From Lederbergia galactosidilytica (GTDB taxonomy: Bacteria > Bacillota > Bacilli > Bacillales > Bacillaceae_C), in assembly GCF_017873565.1 (NCBI RefSeq), contig NZ_JAGGKH010000008.1, forward strand, positions 124,001 through 188,000: a DNA stretch of 64,000 nucleotides, written 5' to 3'. Below, piece after piece: positions 36,325 through 45,818 of the stretch. Under the pieces are notes generated by a model, which searched no databases, was not told the origin of the DNA, and was given only the letters and a program-made list of their open reading frames with translations. Made by a program: the position numbers and the translations under genes. How positions within the stretch are numbered: position 1 is the stretch's first letter; every line of letters starts with the position of its first letter.

Positions 36325-37530
36325 TTACATTCTTGATTCATCAGTTAATTTAAGCGTTGCTTCGTGAATTTTACCGCCTCTGTAATATTTCACCTGCATA
36401 GAGTCGCCGACGCTTTTCTCATTATAAAGATGTTTTCGTAATTGAAGAATATCGTCTACTTTTTCGCCATCAAGTTCAATAATAACATCCAATTCTTTTA
36501 GTCCGGCATTTTGGGCTGGAGATTTTGGTACAACTGAATCAATCATTACACCTTCTTGAACATCTTTCGGTAATTTCAATGTTTGTTGTTGATGATAAGC
36601 TGCAACTTCATTGACATTGCGTAAGGTAACTCCCATTGAAGGCCGTTTGACCTCGCCAAACTTCTCTAGATCCTCTATTACTGGAATTACATAGTTAATC
36701 GGTATAGAAAAACCAATTCCCTCTACAGCACTTTCTGCAATCTTCATCGAGTTAATGCCAATCACTTGGCCTCCAATATTAACAAGCGCTCCTCCACTAT
36801 TTCCTGGGTTAATTGCAGCATCCGTTTGAATTACCTCTGCTTGCCAATCAGGAATTCCGTCTTTATTAATATCAACTGGAACTGTTCGATTGACTCCTGA
36901 AATAATCCCTTGCGTAACAGAACCAGAAAATTGTAATCCGAGTGGATTTCCAATCGCAATGACTGGCTCACCAATTTTTAAAGCATCTGAATCACCAAAT
37001 TCAGAGATTGTCTCGTCTTTAATATCTTTTGCATCCACTTCTACAACAGCAAGGTCTGTCCAGACATCACTTCCCCGTAATTCTGCGGGGAGCTTTGTCC
37101 CATCTGGCAAAGTAACCTCTAATTGTGTGGCACCTTCGACAACATGGTGGTTCGTGACGATATAGACAGTGTCTCCCGCTTTCTTATACATAACACCAGA
37201 GCCCACTCCTGCTTCTTGACTCTCCGTTGTATTCCAAAAGCTAGCGGTTTGGATATTTGTAATCCCAACAACTGCATTCGCTGTTTTATCGACTGCAGCG
37301 GTAACATCTGTTGTCACATCAAGTGAGACATTTTTAGATGGAACATTGTTTTGATTTTTTTGCGTTGTTTCCACTTTTGTTTGATCATTGGAAGTAAGAT
37401 TCGTGACATTAGGATAAACCAACACAACGATAAGTGCACCAATGATTCCGCCAATCAAGCCCAATAGAAAGCTCGATCCTTTTCCCCTTTTTCGGCTGCG
37501 GTTTGGGCTATGATCGTCATAATACCCCAC
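36325..37530 (-). CDS. htrC: HtrA-type membrane serine protease HtrC (YyxA)
   Basis: About 401 aa from GTG 37530 (GAAGGGA 9 bp upstream; gives GYYDDHSPNRSRK, as in relatives). An N-terminal membrane anchor (LLGLIGGIIGALIVVLVYP) precedes a trypsin-like domain with His in VTNHHVVEGA, Asp in TDLAVVEVD and Ser in NPGNSGGALVN. One PDZ domain follows (about residues 290-390). It degrades misfolded proteins at the outer face of the membrane. It is the last gene of the walRK-yycHI-walJ cluster. Confidence 0.93.
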   Translation of the reverse strand: MGYYDDHSPNRSRKRGKGSSFLLGLIGGIIGALIVVLVYPNVTNLTSNDQTKVETTQKNQNNVPSKNVSLDVTTDVTAAVDKTANAVVGITNIQTASFWNTTESQEAGVGSGVMYKKAGDTVYIVTNHHVVEGATQLEVTLPDGTKLPAELRGSDVWTDLAVVEVDAKDIKDETISEFGDSDALKIGEPVIAIGNPLGLQFSGSVTQGIISGVNRTVPVDINKDGIPDWQAEVIQTDAAINPGNSGGALVNIGGQVIGINSMKIAESAVEGIGFSIPINYVIPVIEDLEKFGEVKRPSMGVTLRNVNEVAAYHQQQTLKLPKDVQEGVMIDSVVPKSPAQNAGLKELDVIIELDGEKVDDILQLRKHLYNEKSVGDSMQVKYYRGGKIHEATLKLTDESRM

Positions 37531-37539
37531 ACACACCAT

Positions 37540-38104
37540 TCCCTTCTATAAACTCTTCTGTTTAGTTTGGCTTTTCTTGCTTATATTATAATCTAAATGT
37601 GCAACTTTCAAAAAGGAATCGCATTCTTTTCTGTCTACCTTATTCCCATCTTTCTCGTATGACAAACAAAGAACCTCCAATCTAAAGTACTTTCAGGACA
37701 GAAGGTTCTATTTTGCTCAGGTGAAAAGTCGCTTGATAACGCTTCTTGGACATCATCATCGATATCAACTTGTTCCACGAATTAATCAGCAATATTATGA
37801 AAGCCATGAATCCCATAAAATCCGCTTTATAAAGTTCATTTATAATGGCGATATAGAGAATATCTAAGATCCTCTAAGTTTAAGTGAAATGGCCCGGTAG
37901 AATGAACTTTCGCCATCATGCTGCTTTTGTGCGGCATTAATCTCGATTTATTCGTCGTGTCGCTTTTTTACCACGATGCGCCTTTCCGCGTCATTACCTG
38001 TTTTTATCATTGTCCCTGTTTATTTGCCATCAGAGTGTCATGCCCCATTTACACAGTGCCTCATCATCAGAATGGCTCCCCGGCCTTTCTCTCCACTAAA
38101 AAAC
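37540..38104. other. Intergenic stretch between walJ and htrC
   Basis: About 560 bp, including a GC-richer part at 37895-38090. Short open frames on the plus strand lack ribosome sites and do not resemble proteins I know. It is longer than the usual walJ-htrC spacing, so it may hold decayed DNA. Confidence 0.4.
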
Positions 38105-38133
38105 ACCCTACAATACAATCAAATTTGCAGGGT
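38105..38133 (-). terminator. Probable terminator after walJ
   Basis: ACCCTACA (38105-38112) pairs with TGCAGGGT (38126-38133) with one mismatch. The T run on the minus strand is at 38098-38103. Confidence 0.5.
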
Positions 38134-38143
38134 ATTTTATCTT

Positions 38144-38938
38144 TTAGACCGCCGTTAATTTTGTCGCGTTGCTTGGGTCTGTATCAAATAATTTAAACTG
38201 GCTGCCAACCGGCATGCCTTTTTCTTCTAATGTTTGTTGGACACTCATTCGGGCTAAATCTTTCATATTATTATCTAAGCTTAAATGTGCTAGGTAAATG
38301 CCCTTTGTGCGATCGCCGATACAGTCACACATCGCAAGTGCTGCATCTTCATTCGATACATGGCCGACATCGCTTAAAATTCGCCGTTTAATATTCCATG
38401 GGTATCTTCCCATTCTTAGCATCTGAACATCATGATTACTTTCAAATACATACATATCCGCGTTGGCAATCGTGCCTTTCATACGATCACTTACATAACC
38501 TGTATCGGTAATCAATACTAGCTTTTTATCCCCTAAATGGAAGCTGTAAAACATAGGCTCTACTGCGTCATGAGAGACACCGAAGGATTCAATTTGCAAC
38601 GAACCAAAGCTTTTAACTGTTTCCATTTCAAAAACAAACTTTTGGTCTGTCGCGATTGTTCCTAACTGATGCTCCATGGCTTTCCATGTCTTTTCATTCG
38701 CATAAATGGGTAATTTATATTTGCGAGCCATGATGCCGACTCCCTTTATATGATCGGAATGCTCATGTGTCACGAGAATGGCATCTAAATTGGCGGGGTC
38801 TCGTCCGATTTGGGCAAATAATTTATCCATTTGTTTTCCGCTTAATCCTGCATCTACAAGAATGGAATGATCTTCTGTTTCTATATAAGTGGCATTTCCG
38901 GTACTCCCACTTGCGAGTACACTAAACTGCATTGACAT
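38144..38938 (-). CDS. walJ: Metallo-beta-lactamase fold exonuclease WalJ (YycJ)
   Basis: About 264 aa from ATG 38938 (GGAG 8 bp upstream; [16 protein letters not shown] matches family N-termini). The metallo-beta-lactamase motif THEHSDH binds two metals, with Asp in ITDTGY and His in ESNHD and LAHLS completing the site. Family members are DNA 5'-3' exonucleases linked to mismatch repair. It is co-transcribed with the WalRK system, and its frame opens a few bases upstream within the yycI stop region. Confidence 0.92.
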   Translation of the reverse strand: MSMQFSVLASGSTGNATYIETEDHSILVDAGLSGKQMDKLFAQIGRDPANLDAILVTHEHSDHIKGVGIMARKYKLPIYANEKTWKAMEHQLGTIATDQKFVFEMETVKSFGSLQIESFGVSHDAVEPMFYSFHLGDKKLVLITDTGYVSDRMKGTIANADMYVFESNHDVQMLRMGRYPWNIKRRILSDVGHVSNEDAALAMCDCIGDRTKGIYLAHLSLDNNMKDLARMSVQQTLEEKGMPVGSQFKLFDTDPSNATKLTAV

Positions 38939-38943
38939 TCCCT

Positions 38944-39738
38944 TCACTCCAATATCGTTTTCTCCTTGTCCGGTTTCCCTTGTATCACAGTTCCTTCATA
39001 AGCATTCACAAGCATGTCCATCTGTTCACCATCTTTTTCTACTAGCACATGCCAAGTCGGTGTTAATACTTGCGTTGCTTCCATATTGACAAGTGTATAA
39101 TAGCCGAGATCCACTTCCACCTTACTATTAGATAAAGCTCCCCGATGATAAAGAGCTTCTATGGCCCGGATTGGTGCAAGCACTTCTTCTTTATCACTGA
39201 TCGTTTCAATATTATCTAACATCGTCTGATCATAAGAAGTAATTTCTCCATCTATATTTAAGTGGAAAGTTAATTGTGCACTCTGATTCATAAAGATAAA
39301 TTTGTCTTCTACTTGCTGATAATACGTAATGACATAATCATCTTCATCATAACTCCAAAAGGCATATTGCTCGCCATTTAAAACATTCTCTTTTACAAAT
39401 TTATCGAGATCGGAAAATTCCTCAAAGTCTTCTACTAAAAGCGGCTTTTTCAACTGACTATGAATCATTGTCCCATCATCCAGTTGAATATGTTGATCCT
39501 TCAAATCTTTAAACATTTCTTTTTTAAATACCATCGTATTGGCACTTAAATAATGATCCTCTACAATTTCCTTCGGCAGCTCTCCATACTCAATGCCATC
39601 AGCTTTTAATTTTTCCTCTAAAGTAGTATCTGATGTCACTTCATATTGCTCTCTTTTGACCTGTAATTGGGTGAGTAGGAAAATATCCAAAATCAGAAAG
39701 GCAATGATAAAAATGGCTTTAATCTTTCCCCAATCCAT
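38944..39738 (-). CDS. yycI: WalK regulator YycI (WalI)
   Basis: 264 aa. One N-terminal membrane helix ([20 protein letters not shown]) is followed by an extracytoplasmic domain of the YycH/YycI fold. Together with YycH it contacts WalK in the membrane and tunes its kinase activity. The start overlaps the yycH end by 20 bp, and the stop overlaps the walJ leader, so the genes are coupled. Confidence 0.92.
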   Translation of the reverse strand: MDWGKIKAIFIIAFLILDIFLLTQLQVKREQYEVTSDTTLEEKLKADGIEYGELPKEIVEDHYLSANTMVFKKEMFKDLKDQHIQLDDGTMIHSQLKKPLLVEDFEEFSDLDKFVKENVLNGEQYAFWSYDEDDYVITYYQQVEDKFIFMNQSAQLTFHLNIDGEITSYDQTMLDNIETISDKEEVLAPIRAIEALYHRGALSNSKVEVDLGYYTLVNMEATQVLTPTWHVLVEKDGEQMDMLVNAYEGTVIQGKPDKEKTILE

Positions 39739-41044
39739 CTGGACCCCTCCCCATTTCTTCTATATCAAAAGGTAGCCAAGAACCACCATATAAATAATAC
39801 CAAGTCGGTTCCAATTCCACTACATTCTGCGTCGTTGTATCTGTTGAAAGTCGATAGCCTAACACCAAATCCTGCAAAAGCTTCGGATTTTTTTCTGAAA
39901 TCAAATAATCAAGAACAGTTTCCCCACTAGGAAGTTCTACTTTCGTTTGGGGAGGTATCGGGACTGTTAATATAAAGTAAGGGCGTTTGTATTCAGATAT
40001 TTGCTCGGCTCCCCAGTTTTGTGTAACTTCAGTCATTCCGTTCTCATTAAATACAGGAAAATTGTCCACATATAGGCGGAAAATTAACTTCTTTTCATAT
40101 ACAGACATTTCTGCATAACGGTAATCATCCGTCCAACCACCATGTTCATTCACAAAATCAATGCCTTGTTTCAAAATTTCTGCTTTACTTTGTTCTACAT
40201 GAATACCTGAATCTTGGCCTGGATTGACATACTTTAACACATCTGTTAAGTAATCCACATTCATCATGCTTGTATCGTCTGTAAATTGCACCCCATTTGT
40301 AAAAGGATCACGTTGCACTTTACTTGGATCTCGGAAGAGTGCATTTTTAAATTCATTTAGATCAATCATTTCCGGATAATACTTATATTTAGGCATTTCA
40401 ACTTTATCTTTCGGAACATAGAGAAGTCGCTCATCCGGCATTACTAACTCCTGATATTCCTTAAATGTTCCTAAATTCTGCTCCATTGCACCAAATAGCC
40501 GCTCTAAGCGATCAGGATTAATATGACTTTCATAGACACGATTATCCTCGTTGGAAATGAAATAGACAGATGCCCCATCCTTTGATACGTCAGGTGAGAG
40601 GATGACAACATGGTCAAAGGCAGCATTAGGTGTTGGATCTTCTACTTGAATAATTCCTTTGTACACTTCAAAAGGTACCTTACTTGGATAATCAATGACA
40701 ATCCGATCATCACCATTTTGCAATTTTTGAATTTGCTTAGGCTCACGGACCGTCCCATTACCGATATCATAAAAATTCCATGAGCTAATTTCTTTTATCG
40801 TTGAGCGAATAATTTCTTTACTTTGAGAACCGTAATGCATATTGTCCCTATGGTAAAGAATCCGATTCGGCTTAATCAACTCTGCAGTTTCCTTGGGATC
40901 TGCAATCATGATGTTATGCACATTACTTGGATCCAAAAATTCATATTTAGGTTGATACGTCCATAAACTCCATGTCAGTATAATACTTAAACCGACTAAT
41001 AGAAACAGCACTATAGATTTTAACGTTTCATATTTCACAACCAA
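39719..41044 (-). CDS. yycH: WalK regulator YycH (WalH)
   Basis: 441 aa with one N-terminal membrane helix (SIVLFLLVGLSIILTWSLW) and a long extracytoplasmic part ending in the YycI-like fold. It acts with YycI and WalK at the membrane to control cell-wall homeostasis. It overlaps walK by 10 bp and yycI by 20 bp. Confidence 0.92.
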   Translation of the reverse strand: MVVKYETLKSIVLFLLVGLSIILTWSLWTYQPKYEFLDPSNVHNIMIADPKETAELIKPNRILYHRDNMHYGSQSKEIIRSTIKEISSWNFYDIGNGTVREPKQIQKLQNGDDRIVIDYPSKVPFEVYKGIIQVEDPTPNAAFDHVVILSPDVSKDGASVYFISNEDNRVYESHINPDRLERLFGAMEQNLGTFKEYQELVMPDERLLYVPKDKVEMPKYKYYPEMIDLNEFKNALFRDPSKVQRDPFTNGVQFTDDTSMMNVDYLTDVLKYVNPGQDSGIHVEQSKAEILKQGIDFVNEHGGWTDDYRYAEMSVYEKKLIFRLYVDNFPVFNENGMTEVTQNWGAEQISEYKRPYFILTVPIPPQTKVELPSGETVLDYLISEKNPKLLQDLVLGYRLSTDTTTQNVVELEPTWYYLYGGSWLPFDIEEMGRGPDGLGKD

Positions 41045-42861
41045 TCATCCTCTTGTACAGGGTCATATGGCAATGTAAAGATAATGGTCGTTCCTTTCCC
41101 TTCTTGGCTTTTCGCCCATATATCCCCGCCATGAACACCGATAATCTCCTTGGCAATGGCAAGACCAAGCCCTGTACCACCGAGCTGCCTTGTCCGAGCA
41201 CGATCAACCCGATAAAATCGTTCAAACACTTTCGTTAAATTATCCTTCGGAATTCCAATTCCTTGGTCACTAATACTTACTTCAATATGATCATCAAGTA
41301 ATTTGACCCGGAAGGTAATCGTTCCTCCCTCAGGGGAATATTTCAAAGCATTTGAAATGATATTATCAATCACTTGTGTCAGTTTATCTTCGTCTATCTC
41401 AACAAAAACTGCCTCTTTTGGCAGCAGACGCTTAAAATGAACATGTCTTTCCTTAGACATTTCAAAACGGTCAATGATTTGGTTTAGAAAAGAGGTAAAG
41501 TTTATCCAATCAGGATTGATCGTGAAATTACGACTATCCATTTTTGAAAGATCGAGGAGATCATTTACCAATCGAATCATCCGCTCAGTCTCATTACGTG
41601 TTACCCCTAAAAAGCGCGGTCCCAATTCATCATCTTTTATTGCTCCATCTGATAAGGCTTCTAAATAACTCCTCATCGTTGTTAAAGGTGTCCGTAGTTC
41701 GTGGGAAACATTGGATACAAACTCTCTACGTTCACGGTCTAATTTTTCTTGCTCTGTTACATCATGTAAAACAACAATTAGTCCATTCACAAATCCTGTC
41801 TCTCTTTGGATTACAGACATATTCGCTCGTAAAATAAAATGACTTTCCCTTGTACTATAATCGAGAACAATCGATTCTTGTTCAGCGAGTAAATCATCAA
41901 AGTTATAGTCTTCTTTTAACTCTAATAGTTCAACGATCGGTTGAGAAAGCACTGTTTCACGTGAAACATTCAACATTTCTGCCGCCCGCTCATTGATGAT
42001 AATCACTCTGCCTTTCCGGTCTGTCGCAATAACTCCGTCTGTCATAAAAGAAAGAACGGATGATAATTTTCTTCGCTCTCCTTCAGTAGTTGCTTGGGCT
42101 TCCTGCAATCCCTTCGTTAAATGGTTAAATGATTTGGCCAATTGACCAATCTCATCATCCCCATATACACGTACCTTGCGGGAAAAGTTCCCCTTTGCCA
42201 TGGCAGTAGCTTGCTTTTTCATATCAGCAATCGGCTTTGTAATCATGCGTGCCAATACAATACCAAGTAATGCGGTTATCAACATCGCAATCACAGTACC
42301 AGTAATGAAAATGCTATTAATTTCACTTAATTGTTCAAAGACCGTTTCAATTTTGGCGACTAAGAGGATGGCCCCAACTACTTCTCCATTCGCGGTAATC
42401 GGAGATGTTACAACCCAAATTCGCCCTTCTGATTTCTTATCAAACTGGATTTTATCCAAATCTTCCCCAAAGGAAATAGTCCTTTTGACCATCATGTTTT
42501 GGATCTTTTGTCCAACGACCCCTTGATTATCAGACTCAGATGTACCAATAATAACATTACGGTTATTAATAACTTGAACTTCTGAGATATCGTTGGCGGT
42601 AAAGTCGTAGAGGATGTTCCTAATCTCTTCTTCAAGTGGTGGAACATCTTCCCCTGTACGATCTTTATTCATCTCTTCTTTAAGATTGTATTCTAGTAAA
42701 GGGATACGCCCTTTAATCCCACTTTGAAAGTTTTCAACTAATTGATCTTCTAATTTCCCAACAAAATACACACCGATAATTTGCATAGCAATTAGAATTA
42801 AGAGGACATAGATCAGGACAAATTTAATGTGAATCGAACGAAAAAAGCTGACCTTTCGCAT
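41035..42861 (-). CDS. walK: Cell-wall sensor histidine kinase WalK (YycG)
   Basis: 608 aa. Membrane helices at about 13-34 and 184-204 flank an extracytoplasmic Cache/PAS domain. HAMP (205-257), PAS (about 262-370), HisKA with phospho-acceptor H387 in SNVSHELRTPL, and HATPase (DNIISNALKYSPEGG; DQGIGI; GGTGLGLAI) follow. It senses cell-wall state and phosphorylates WalR, an essential pair in Firmicutes. A consensus parS site lies inside the gene. Confidence 0.97.
   Translation of the reverse strand: MRKVSFFRSIHIKFVLIYVLLILIAMQIIGVYFVGKLEDQLVENFQSGIKGRIPLLEYNLKEEMNKDRTGEDVPPLEEEIRNILYDFTANDISEVQVINNRNVIIGTSESDNQGVVGQKIQNMMVKRTISFGEDLDKIQFDKKSEGRIWVVTSPITANGEVVGAILLVAKIETVFEQLSEINSIFITGTVIAMLITALLGIVLARMITKPIADMKKQATAMAKGNFSRKVRVYGDDEIGQLAKSFNHLTKGLQEAQATTEGERRKLSSVLSFMTDGVIATDRKGRVIIINERAAEMLNVSRETVLSQPIVELLELKEDYNFDDLLAEQESIVLDYSTRESHFILRANMSVIQRETGFVNGLIVVLHDVTEQEKLDRERREFVSNVSHELRTPLTTMRSYLEALSDGAIKDDELGPRFLGVTRNETERMIRLVNDLLDLSKMDSRNFTINPDWINFTSFLNQIIDRFEMSKERHVHFKRLLPKEAVFVEIDEDKLTQVIDNIISNALKYSPEGGTITFRVKLLDDHIEVSISDQGIGIPKDNLTKVFERFYRVDRARTRQLGGTGLGLAIAKEIIGVHGGDIWAKSQEGKGTTIIFTLPYDPVQEDDWL
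41953..41968. other. parS site within walK
   Basis: TGTTTCACGTGAAACA is a perfect 16-bp palindrome identical to the Bacillus parS consensus bound by Spo0J (ParB). It lies in the PAS-coding part of walK. Confidence 0.9.
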
Positions 42862-42866
42862 GAAGC

Positions 42867-43574
42867 CTACTCCTGATCAGGAGTTCGCAAATAATAACCG
42901 ACTCCTCTTCTTGTAACGATCCACATTGGATGACTTGGATTATCCTCTACCTTTTCACGCAGTCTTCTAACTGTTACATCCACTGTTCGGACATCTCCAA
43001 AGTAATCATAGCCCCAAACAGTTTGCAATAGATGTTCCCTTGTCATCACTTGACCGATATGTTTTGCCAAATAATGGATTAACTCGAATTCACGATGGGT
43101 TAATTCAATCGTTTCTCCATTCTTCGTGACCACATATGCATCTGGATGAATAGTTAAGGCTCCTACCGTTATTTCATTATTTCCTTCTTCCTCTGCATTT
43201 TGAGCAATCTGTGTATGACGACGTAAGTTAGCCTTCACCCGAGCAATTAACTCTCTTGTACTGAAGGGTTTTGTTACATAATCATCTGCCCCTAATTCAA
43301 GGCCTAACACCTTATCAATTTCCGAGTCTTTCGCAGTCAACATAATAATCGGCATATCATATTTCTTGCGTACTTCTCGACAAACTTCCATTCCATCACG
43401 ATTCGGAAGCATAATATCTAAAAGAATCATATCTGGTTTCATTTCTTCTACAAGCTGCAATGCCTCATCACCATCATAAGCACATTGAACAGTAAATCCT
43501 TCTTTCTTCAGATTAAACTGTAAAATATCTGCAATGGGCCTCTCATCATCTACAACTAATATCTTCTTATCCAT
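42867..43574 (-). CDS. walR: Essential response regulator WalR (YycF)
   Basis: About 235 aa from ATG 43574 ([11 protein letters not shown], family-standard, with AAGGGAG upstream). The receiver domain has the acidic pair DDE, phospho-acceptor Asp in LLDIMLPN, and Lys in VTKPFS. The C-terminal winged helix is OmpR-type ([35 protein letters not shown]). It controls cell-wall hydrolase genes. It is the first gene of the wal operon, ending 5 bp before walK. Confidence 0.97.
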   Translation of the reverse strand: MDKKILVVDDERPIADILQFNLKKEGFTVQCAYDGDEALQLVEEMKPDMILLDIMLPNRDGMEVCREVRKKYDMPIIMLTAKDSEIDKVLGLELGADDYVTKPFSTRELIARVKANLRRHTQIAQNAEEEGNNEITVGALTIHPDAYVVTKNGETIELTHREFELIHYLAKHIGQVMTREHLLQTVWGYDYFGDVRTVDVTVRRLREKVEDNPSHPMWIVTRRGVGYYLRTPDQE

Positions 43575-43884
43575 AGCTTCTAATCTCCCTTTCGTCATCT
43601 AATAATTAAATACAGACCCAGAGAAAATCAGCCAATCCTGGGGTGAAATTTATTAACATCGCGAAAATGTCCTCTCTCATTATCTGTTTACGGACATTGT
43701 ATAGGTTAAAATGAATACGACATTCACTATATTCTATAAAATGATTCATATTTGTTTAAAATTCTAGATATCTCATTTATTTTACCATATGAAAAGAGAC
43801 AGGTCCAAAGGAGTTCGTCACTCTTTAGAATCTGTCCCTTTATAATCTGGTGGTAATTTATCCCTATTTGGAGCTATTTTCACT

Positions 43885-45312
43885 TTACAAATAGCTTAAT
43901 GGATTTTGCAGGCTACCATCTTTATAAACTTCGAAATGAAGATGAACACCGGTTGCAAATCCAGTGGACCCCATAATACCTAATTGGGAACCTTTTTCTA
44001 CCTTTTGCCCAGCCGATACACTAATGGAGTCCATATGTGCATAAACCGTTCGAAAACCATTTTGATGGTCGATTACCACTTTATTTCCGTACCCACCATC
44101 ATCCCAGCCTGCTGATACAACTACTCCGTTATCCGCAGCTTTAATCGTACGATCACTTGGACGGGCAATATCAATTCCTTTATGGAGAGAACCCCAACGT
44201 TGGCCCATTTTACTGGAAATATATCCTCCATTTGTTGGCCAAGCAAAACTACCTGAGCCACGAGCTGGAATCGCCTTCGTACCTTTTTCAATAATTTCTT
44301 TTACTGGTTCTTTGATTGATGTTTCCTTTTTCGTTTCTTTCTTCTTTTCGCTTCCATTTTCCTCTACGATATTATATAAAAATCCACTTGTTCCATCTTG
44401 GCCTTCTTGCTTTATTTCAGTTTCACCTTTCGGCATCTCATCATTTTCAATGACTTCCTTCTCAAATGGAACTGTTTCTTCTTGATATAACTCTTTTTCT
44501 ACTAAAACATGAAGCAATGGTTTTGTCTCAAGGGTTTGAAGTGTTTGCCCAATTTGTAAAACTGTATCTTCTGTAATGCCTTCATTTAGCTCCATTAATT
44601 CTTCCGTAGATAGGTCATACTTTTCTGCAATAGATTCCAGTACTTCCCCTTCTAGGATTTCATGTTGCTTTTCTTCTAATGAACCCTTTTGTAAAAGTTC
44701 TACAGCATCCTTTTCTACCAATATATCTTTTGGATCAACCGTTACTTCTTGCAAGTTGGTTTCTTCTTTGATTTTAATATTTATGATCCTTGATTCATCC
44801 GGTTTTAGATCAGCAGCTTCCTCTTTGTTTTCTTGGAGCTTCTGATATGCTTTCCACTCATCTTCTGTAACATATTCTTGTTGTATACGCTCAAGCACCT
44901 TGTTCGCTTCTTCTTCATTCTTCACATAAACAACTGCCTCATCATCGATGAGAATGGCGGTTGAAATAGCTTGAAACTTTGCTTTCGCAGCAATTTTTTC
45001 GCGAATACTGTCATCCTCTGAGACTGAACGGAATACGTCCTCTTCTATATATGTAATATCATTCACTAATTCTAGTTGATATTCTTGATATTGCTGTTTT
45101 TCTTTTTCAATTAATTTATCGATTTCCGATTCTACAACTACTTTGCTTGATACATTACCAAGATACTCCTCATCCATATACACGTGATAAACCGTATCTA
45201 AACTCGTTTCAGCCTGTGCGGGTAGCGATACATTCATAAACAGCGCAAACACTGTCATCATTGCTACAAGATATATTCCGCCATTGACTCGTTTTCTCTC
45301 ATAAAAATTCAT
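43885..45312 (-). CDS. Secreted LysM-G5-M23 endopeptidase
   Basis: About 475 aa from ATG 45312 (GGGAGG upstream). A signal peptide (YLVAMMTVFALFMNVSLPAQA) leads to a helical linker, a LysM domain (about 225-275: ILEGEVLESIAEKYDLSTEE), a G5 domain (about 280-335) and a C-terminal M23 peptidase. Zinc ligands are visible as H-K-G-I-D and H-L-H-F-E, with HMDSIS between. It cuts peptidoglycan cross-bridges. It sits directly upstream of walR, whose regulon consists of such hydrolases, so feedback control is plausible but not shown. Confidence 0.88.
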   Translation of the reverse strand: MNFYERKRVNGGIYLVAMMTVFALFMNVSLPAQAETSLDTVYHVYMDEEYLGNVSSKVVVESEIDKLIEKEKQQYQEYQLELVNDITYIEEDVFRSVSEDDSIREKIAAKAKFQAISTAILIDDEAVVYVKNEEEANKVLERIQQEYVTEDEWKAYQKLQENKEEAADLKPDESRIINIKIKEETNLQEVTVDPKDILVEKDAVELLQKGSLEEKQHEILEGEVLESIAEKYDLSTEELMELNEGITEDTVLQIGQTLQTLETKPLLHVLVEKELYQEETVPFEKEVIENDEMPKGETEIKQEGQDGTSGFLYNIVEENGSEKKKETKKETSIKEPVKEIIEKGTKAIPARGSGSFAWPTNGGYISSKMGQRWGSLHKGIDIARPSDRTIKAADNGVVVSAGWDDGGYGNKVVIDHQNGFRTVYAHMDSISVSAGQKVEKGSQLGIMGSTGFATGVHLHFEVYKDGSLQNPLSYL

Positions 45313-45670
45313 TTTCCCTTTTTCCTCCCAAGATCGTTTCCCCATTCTCTCTCTATTTATGGAGGTACTTTTCTAGATCAAGCATGCCTGTATAGGTCAA
45401 TAGTTATATCTTTTTCTTTTCGGGTTTACTTTACCATATAAATATTGGGAATAAAGGGAATATAAGACAATGTAATATAAATGTATAAATGATGACATTT
45501 CTTGTAATACGCGAAACCCAAAACCTCATGCAAGGCCTGTTATACCGCTATTTTCAGCTCATTCCCTTTATCGCACAAGTTTTAGACGTTTTATTACAAA
45601 AAGTATCATCTATATTACATTTTATTTACAAACAATTCTGTAAGAGAGGTTGGATGGTAAAAATTGGCAT

Positions 45671-45708
45671 AAAAAAAGCATTGCGAGAGGCTACGTCATC
45701 GCAATACT
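45671..45708 (-). terminator. Terminator after helD
   Basis: ATTGCGA (45680-45686) pairs with TCGCAAT (45699-45705). The minus strand continues into a T run (45671-45677). Confidence 0.65.
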
Positions 45709-45818
45709 CCTTGAGGAAAAATGTAATGAATGTTTTTTATATTATCATGAATATTCTAGCTTGGCAACAGCTTTCGACAAAATTACAGCAAACCTAATGT
45801 TATTACAGTTCCCTTAGA

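Noticed and set aside
37918-38196. Plus-strand open frame of 92 codons near walJ
   Set aside because: No ribosome site, composition unlike a protein, and overlap with the walJ 3' end on the other strand.
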